Below, piece by piece: positions 15,180-19,017 of a DNA stretch of 19,017 bases. The translations under genes were made by a program, and so were the position numbers. The notes under the pieces were generated by a model, which was given only the letters and a program-made list of their open reading frames with translations, did no database searches and was not told the DNA's origin. How positions within the stretch are numbered: the first letter of the stretch is position 1; every line of letters starts with the position of its first letter. The DNA comes from Micrococcaceae bacterium UBA6021. Lineage in GTDB: Bacteria; Actinomycetota; Actinomycetes; Actinomycetales; Micrococcaceae. The stretch is from NCBI GenBank assembly GCA_002427975.1, contig DIZT01000141.1, positions 946 to 19,962 on the forward strand. The letters run 5' to 3'.

Positions 15180-17690
15180 ATGGCCCGCCGCCAAAGCCCA
15201 GCCCCTGCCGGGGACGCCACCCAGGATTTCGTCGAGAACATCGTGGACATCGATGTCACGTCCGAGATGGAAGGCTCCTTCCTGGAGTACGCGTATTCGG
15301 TGATCTACTCCAGGGCCTTGCCTGACGCCCGGGACGGACTCAAGCCGGTCCAGCGCCGGATCCTGTACATGATGAGTGAGATGGGCCTCCGTCCGGACCG
15401 CGGCCACGTCAAGAGTGCCCGTGTTGTGGGCGAGGTCATGGGCAAGCTCCATCCCCACGGCGATACAGCCATCTATGACGCCATGGTGCGCATGGCCCAG
15501 GACTTCTCGCTGCGCCTGCCGCTGATTGACGGCCACGGCAACTTCGGCTCGCTCGACGACGGTCCGGCGGCACCCCGGTACACGGAGGCCAGGCTCGCGG
15601 CGGCGGCCCTGACCCTGACCGACCATCTCGACGAAGACGTGGTGGACTTTGTCCCCAACTACGACAACCAGCTGACGCAGCCGGATGTCCTCCCGGCTGC
15701 CTTCCCCAATCTGCTGGTCAACGGCGCCACGGGCATCGCAGTTGGCATGGCCACCAACATGGCCCCGCACAACCTGGTGGAGGTCATCTCGGCAGCGCGG
15801 CACCTGATAGCCCATCCGGACGCGACCCTGGATGACCTGATGCGCTTTGTGCCCGGCCCGGACCTGCCCACGGGCGGCCGGATTGTTGGCCTGGACGGCA
15901 TCCGGGACGCCTATGCCACCGGGCGCGGTTCCTTCAAGACCAGGGCGAAGGTGGAGATCGAGCAGCTCTCGGCGCGGCGCACCGGCCTGGTGGTCACCGA
16001 GCTGCCGTACATGGTGGGCCCCGAAAAGGTGATCGAGAAGATCAAGGACGCGGTCAACGGCAAGAAGCTGACCGGCATCAGCGACATCGTTGACCTGACG
16101 GACCGCCAGCATGGCCTGCGCCTGGTCATCGAGCTGAAGAACGGGTTCAACCCGAACGCCGTGCTCCAGCAGCTCTACCGCTACTCGCCGATGGAGGATT
16201 CCTTCGGCATCAACAACGTGACCCTGGTGGACGGCCAGCCGCAGACGCTTGGCCTGGTCAGGCTGCTTTCCGTGTACGTGGACCACAGGATCGACGTGGT
16301 GCGCCGGCGGACGGCGTTCCGGCTGCGCAAGAAGAAGGACCGCCTGCACCTGGTGGAGGGTCTGCTGATCGCCATCGTGGACATCGACGAGGTCATCCAG
16401 ATCATCCGTTCCTCGGACGAGGTCGCCGCCGCCCGTGAACGGCTGATGTCCATCTACGATCTGTCCGAGATCCAGGCCAACTACATCCTGGAACTGCGGC
16501 TGCGGCAGCTGACCAAGTACTCCCGGCTCGAGCTGGAGAAAGAGCAGGATGAGCTGCGCCGCGAGATCGCGGAGCTGGAAGCCATCCTCGGCTCGGAGGA
16601 GCGGCTGCGCGAACTTGTGTCCACCGAGCTCGGCGAAATTGCCGAAAAATACGGCACGCCGCGGCGGACCGTGCTGCTCGAATCCGAGGCCGTCTCCCCC
16701 ACGGTGGCAGCAGCCCTGGCGGCCGCCCCCAACGGCCAAGGCAAGGCCGCGCCGCTCGCTCTGGAGATCGCCGACGATCCCTGCTGGGCCATCCTGACCG
16801 TGTCGGGCCAGATTGCGCGCACGTCCAACCAGGAGCCACTCGCCGAGTCCGGACCACGGTCCAAACACGACGTTTTCCGCTCCGTGGTCAAGACGTCAGC
16901 CCGTGGGGAAATTGCCGCCGTCACCTCGCAGGGGCGGATGCTGCGGCTCCAGATCATGGACATGCCGGTTCTGCCGCCGATGTCCGGCCTGCCCAACCTC
17001 GCCGGCGGTGTCCCTGCCAAGGACTTCATCACGTTGCTAAAGGGGGAAACGCTGGTGGCGTTCGCCCCGCTCGATGAAATCCTGGCCGTCGGCACCGCCC
17101 AGGGTGTGGTGAAGCGGGTCCAGCCCGATTACCCCCTGAACCGCGAGGATTGGGAAGTCATCGCGCTCAAGGACAAGGACTTGGTGGTGGGCGTGGCGCC
17201 GGCAGGATCGGAGGACACCGACCTGGTGTTCCTGACCCGTGAGGCGCAACTGCTCCGTTTCAGCGCCACCAACGTCCGGGCGCAGGGCAGGACGGCGGGC
17301 GGCATGGTGGGCATCAAGCTCGGCGCCGGAGACCAGGTGCTGTTCTTCGGGGCCGTCACTGCCAACGACGACGCCGCCGTGGTGGTCACCGTTGCCGGTA
17401 CCGATGGCGCCCTGCCGGGCACGGCGCCGGGTGCGGCCAAGGTGACGTCCTTCGCCGAGTATCCCGCCAAGGGCCGTGCGACAGCAGGCGTCCGTTCCCA
17501 CAGGTTCCTCAAGGGCGAAGACACCCTGCTGCTGGCGTGGGCCGGTCACGGGCCCGCCAAGGCCTCATCGCTGGCCGGCGTTGCCAGGTCGCTGCCGCAG
17601 GAGCACGGCCGGCGGGACGGGTCAGGTATTCCCCTGTCCCAGGCAGTGGACGCGGTGGGTCCGGCCATGGCGTGGAGCGATCCGTCCTAG
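15180..17690 (+). CDS. parC: DNA topoisomerase IV subunit A
   Basis: The 836-residue type IIA topoisomerase A subunit cuts and religates DNA; with ParE it decatenates and relaxes chromosomes. The winged-helix/tower core is clear: [29 protein letters not shown], then [22 protein letters not shown], and the catalytic tyrosine Tyr134 with Arg133 in [10 protein letters not shown] coiled-coil region (about 440-490) and a beta-pinwheel C-terminal domain (about 530-830) follow, with degenerate blade motifs such as [15 protein letters not shown] see no GyrA box (QRRGGKG type), so it is topoisomerase IV rather than gyrase. In the quinolone-resistance region Thr96 stands where E. coli GyrA has Ser83, and Asp100 matches Asp87. 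The ATG at 15180 begins the conserved MARR start; the open frame reaches back to 14940 inside the divergent pat gene and is not used. AGAAGGA lies about twelve bases upstream. parE is not in the window. Confidence 0.93.
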   Translation: MARRQSPAPAGDATQDFVENIVDIDVTSEMEGSFLEYAYSVIYSRALPDARDGLKPVQRRILYMMSEMGLRPDRGHVKSARVVGEVMGKLHPHGDTAIYDAMVRMAQDFSLRLPLIDGHGNFGSLDDGPAAPRYTEARLAAAALTLTDHLDEDVVDFVPNYDNQLTQPDVLPAAFPNLLVNGATGIAVGMATNMAPHNLVEVISAARHLIAHPDATLDDLMRFVPGPDLPTGGRIVGLDGIRDAYATGRGSFKTRAKVEIEQLSARRTGLVVTELPYMVGPEKVIEKIKDAVNGKKLTGISDIVDLTDRQHGLRLVIELKNGFNPNAVLQQLYRYSPMEDSFGINNVTLVDGQPQTLGLVRLLSVYVDHRIDVVRRRTAFRLRKKKDRLHLVEGLLIAIVDIDEVIQIIRSSDEVAAARERLMSIYDLSEIQANYILELRLRQLTKYSRLELEKEQDELRREIAELEAILGSEERLRELVSTELGEIAEKYGTPRRTVLLESEAVSPTVAAALAAAPNGQGKAAPLALEIADDPCWAILTVSGQIARTSNQEPLAESGPRSKHDVFRSVVKTSARGEIAAVTSQGRMLRLQIMDMPVLPPMSGLPNLAGGVPAKDFITLLKGETLVAFAPLDEILAVGTAQGVVKRVQPDYPLNREDWEVIALKDKDLVVGVAPAGSEDTDLVFLTREAQLLRFSATNVRAQGRTAGGMVGIKLGAGDQVLFFGAVTANDDAAVVVTVAGTDGALPGTAPGAAKVTSFAEYPAKGRATAGVRSHRFLKGEDTLLLAWAGHGPAKASSLAGVARSLPQEHGRRDGSGIPLSQAVDAVGPAMAWSDPS

Positions 17691-17693
17691 ACT
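17688..17693 (+). promoter_or_regulatory. Candidate leaderless -10 hexamer for the DinB-like gene, using the parC stop codon
   Basis: TAGACT, whose first three bases are the parC stop codon, is followed by six bases and the ATG at 17700. No Shine-Dalgarno is visible before that ATG. The spacing matches the elements before the KimA-like and pat genes. No convincing -35 box is seen. Confidence 0.35.
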
Positions 17694-17699
17694 GCTGCC

Positions 17700-18218
17700 A
17701 TGCCTATCATTCCTGATGAAAAGGACTGGACCTGGGTCCTTGCCCGGCCTTGCCCCGAGTGCTCCTTCGATGCTTCCACCGCCACGCCTGCCACGGTGCC
17801 GGGCAGCGTGGAGAATATGCTGCCGCGGTGGCGGGCCGTCCTCCGCGGGCCTGAGGTTGCCAAACGCCCGGATGACAGGACGTGGTCGGCCCTGGAATAC
17901 GCCTGCCATGTCCGCGACGTCTTCACGCTGTTCGACCAGCGGCTGAACCTTATGCTGGATGCCGACGGCGCCCGGTTTGAGAACTGGGACCAGGACCTCA
18001 CCGCCGTCGAAAAGGACTACGCCAACGCCGATCCCGCCGTGGTCAGCGCCGAGCTGACGGCCGAGGGTAACCAGATCGCAGAGTCCTTCGCGGGTGTCCG
18101 CGAGGCTGACTGGGGACGGCGGGGCCTGCGCAGCAACGGCTCCGAATTCACCGTCCTGACACTGGCGCAATACTTCCTGCACGACGTCGTCCATCACCTC
18201 CACGATGTGGACGGCTGA
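17700..18218 (+). CDS. DinB family protein (putative metal-dependent four-helix-bundle enzyme)
   Basis: A 172-residue protein that fits the DinB/YfiT-like four-helix bundle, whose actinobacterial members are often thiol- (mycothiol-) dependent enzymes. The likely metal triad is His70 (EYACHVRDVF), His161 and His165 (YFLHDVVHHLHD). The N-terminus carries a CPEC motif (Cys18, Cys21) followed by SFDAS, typical of a subgroup often mislabelled methyltransferase type 12. The substrate is unknown. It begins nine bases after the parC stop without a recognisable ribosome site; a leaderless start from TAGACT at 17688 or weak coupling to parC are the options. It converges on the ABC transporter gene 79 bases away. 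Confidence 0.8.
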   Translation: MPIIPDEKDWTWVLARPCPECSFDASTATPATVPGSVENMLPRWRAVLRGPEVAKRPDDRTWSALEYACHVRDVFTLFDQRLNLMLDADGARFENWDQDLTAVEKDYANADPAVVSAELTAEGNQIAESFAGVREADWGRRGLRSNGSEFTVLTLAQYFLHDVVHHLHDVDG

Positions 18219-18256
18219 GCGTTGACAGTTGAGACGCGTAGAGCTCAGCTGAGACG

Positions 18257-18273
18257 GGACGGCTGAGCCGTCC
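18257..18273. terminator. Hairpin in the convergent DinB / ABC transporter intergenic region, likely terminator
   Basis: GGACGGCT (18257-18264) and AGCCGTCC (18266-18273) are perfect inverted repeats around one base, giving a GC-rich stem of about seven pairs with a three-base loop. It lies between two convergent genes, where a shared terminator is expected. No U-tract follows in either direction, as is common in high-GC Actinobacteria. Confidence 0.55.
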
Positions 18274-18297
18274 GCGGCGGGCTTCGAGGCGATTGGC

Positions 18298-19017
18298 TCA
18301 ACCAATCAGCAAGGCAGCCGCGCCCGCCCGGGATGCCGCTGAGAGGTCCAGCCGGGCGTCATCCGGCTGGATGTCCGCCGGATTATGCGTGACCATGACC
18401 ACGGTGCGGTCCTTCAGGCCGGCGCGGAGGTCTGCCAGCATTTCCCGTCCGGCCTGCGCGTCCAGATGAGCCGTGGGCTCATCGAGCAGGATGACCTCGG
18501 CCCCCGTCAGGAGGGTCCGCGCCACGGCCAGCCGTTGCCGCTCGCCGCCGCTGAGGAACGAGCCGCCGGGCCCGATCCGGGTATCCAGCCCGGCCGGCAG
18601 CCGCCACACCACGGTGCTGAGGCCGACGGCGGTCAGCGCTGCTTCCAGCCCGGCGTCACCGCGTTCATGGGTCATCCCCGGCACCGCCTCCGCAGCGGGG
18701 ACGCCGAGCATCAGATTGCCCCGCAGCGTCGAATCGAACAGGTGTGCCTCCTGGGGGCACCAGGCTGCCGTGCCGGTCACCGCTGCCCGGCCCGTGGCGG
18801 CCGGCAGGAATCCCAGCAGGACAGCGAGCAACGTGGACTTCCCCGCGCCGGACGGTCCCGTGACCGCCAGCCAGGTGCCCGGTGCTGCAGTTGCCGTGAC
18901 CCCGGAGAACACGGTTCCCCCGCCGGGCCAGGCCGCCCCAACATTTTCCAGTTCAACACCCGCGGCAGCGCCGGAACGGGACGGAACAACGTGCAGGCCC
19001 TCGCCGCCGGCTTCCGG
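18298..19017 (-). CDS. cydC: ABC exporter ATPase domain, likely CydC (thiol/heme exporter subunit), truncated by the window edge
   Basis: The frame is open from the right edge to TGA at 18300-18298, giving the last 239 residues of a longer protein. It is a complete ABC nucleotide-binding domain: Walker A GPSGAGKST, Q-loop CPQEAHLF, signature LSGGERQRLAVART, Walker B VILLDEPTAHLD and switch histidine VTHN. The upstream segment GVELENVGAAWPG shows that the apparent GTG start at 18912 is internal. The D-loop wording (PTAHLD) and the tail resemble CydC of the CydDC exporter, which exports thiols and supports cytochrome bd assembly. The membrane domain is outside the window, so CydC rather than another half-transporter is a moderate call. 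A short inverted repeat (GATTGG/CCAATC, 18291-18307) spans the stop. Confidence 0.8.
   Translation of the reverse strand, partial: PEAGGEGLHVVPSRSGAAAGVELENVGAAWPGGGTVFSGVTATAAPGTWLAVTGPSGAGKSTLLAVLLGFLPAATGRAAVTGTAAWCPQEAHLFDSTLRGNLMLGVPAAEAVPGMTHERGDAGLEAALTAVGLSTVVWRLPAGLDTRIGPGGSFLSGGERQRLAVARTLLTGAEVILLDEPTAHLDAQAGREMLADLRAGLKDRTVVMVTHNPADIQPDDARLDLSAASRAGAAALLIG

Noticed and set aside
15078..16868. A 596-residue open frame on the minus strand opposite parC
   Set aside because: It lies entirely antisense to strongly conserved topoisomerase sequence, has the His/Gln/Val/Gly-rich composition of a high-GC shadow frame, and no recognisable domain.
15180..17690. Assignment as DNA gyrase subunit A
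   Set aside because: No GyrA box is seen in the C-terminal pinwheel, no gyrB is adjacent, and the context (pat, SepH neighbourhood) is that of actinobacterial parC.
1..19017. Mobile elements, CRISPR, prophage or defence genes
   Set aside because: No transposase, integrase, phage or restriction motif, no regularly spaced repeats and no visible composition break; every long stretch is accounted for by core genes.

Overview
This looks like a chromosomal core region of a high-GC actinobacterium, most likely Micrococcaceae (Arthrobacter/Pseudarthrobacter type). The evidence is codon use, SepH, several Actinobacteria-restricted DUF families, a GNAT-first Pat protein, and a gene order that, from memory, closely follows the Mycobacterium tuberculosis Rv2689c-Rv2698 neighbourhood. 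I see no insertion sequence, CRISPR array, tRNA, rRNA or prophage gene, and no gene-free stretch longer than about 190 bases. The window is dense housekeeping DNA; I do not see a clearly new multi-gene system. The most interesting parts are the potassium module, the recurring leaderless-type starts and two related palindromes.

Layout. (1) 1-632, minus: N-terminal part of aconitase, running off the left edge, with a 22-bp palindrome in its upstream region. (2) 785-4155, minus: a KimA-like potassium/APC permease translationally coupled (ATGA) to a TRAM-domain uracil-C5 RNA methyltransferase. (3) 4274-5691, plus: two TrkA-type RCK proteins (ceoB, ceoC), divergent from the permease. Together with (2) this forms a potassium uptake and regulation block without a TrkH/KtrB-type pore in view. 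(4) 5658-8147, minus: dut, DUF3710, an OB-fold protein and DUF3159, the last three tightly packed. (5) 8256-10332, plus: DUF3093 membrane protein and the cell-division protein SepH. (6) 10337-15068, minus: a bifunctional Pat-type acyltransferase/acyl-CoA-synthetase-like protein, a DUF5998 protein and an alkaline-phosphatase-superfamily enzyme. (7) 15180-18218, plus: topoisomerase IV subunit A (parC) followed by a DinB-like protein. (8) 18298-19017, minus: the ATPase end of an ABC exporter resembling CydC, cut by the right edge.

How the genes work together: the permease and RCK proteins plausibly handle K+ homeostasis. dut, parC and sepH serve nucleotide-pool hygiene, chromosome decatenation and division. 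Aconitase and Pat tie into central carbon metabolism and acyl-CoA signalling. Several genes lack a Shine-Dalgarno sequence but have a TANNNT -10-like hexamer exactly six bases before the start codon, which suggests leaderless transcripts. Gene positions are read from the sequence; family names and comparisons come from memory of those families, and no database search was run.
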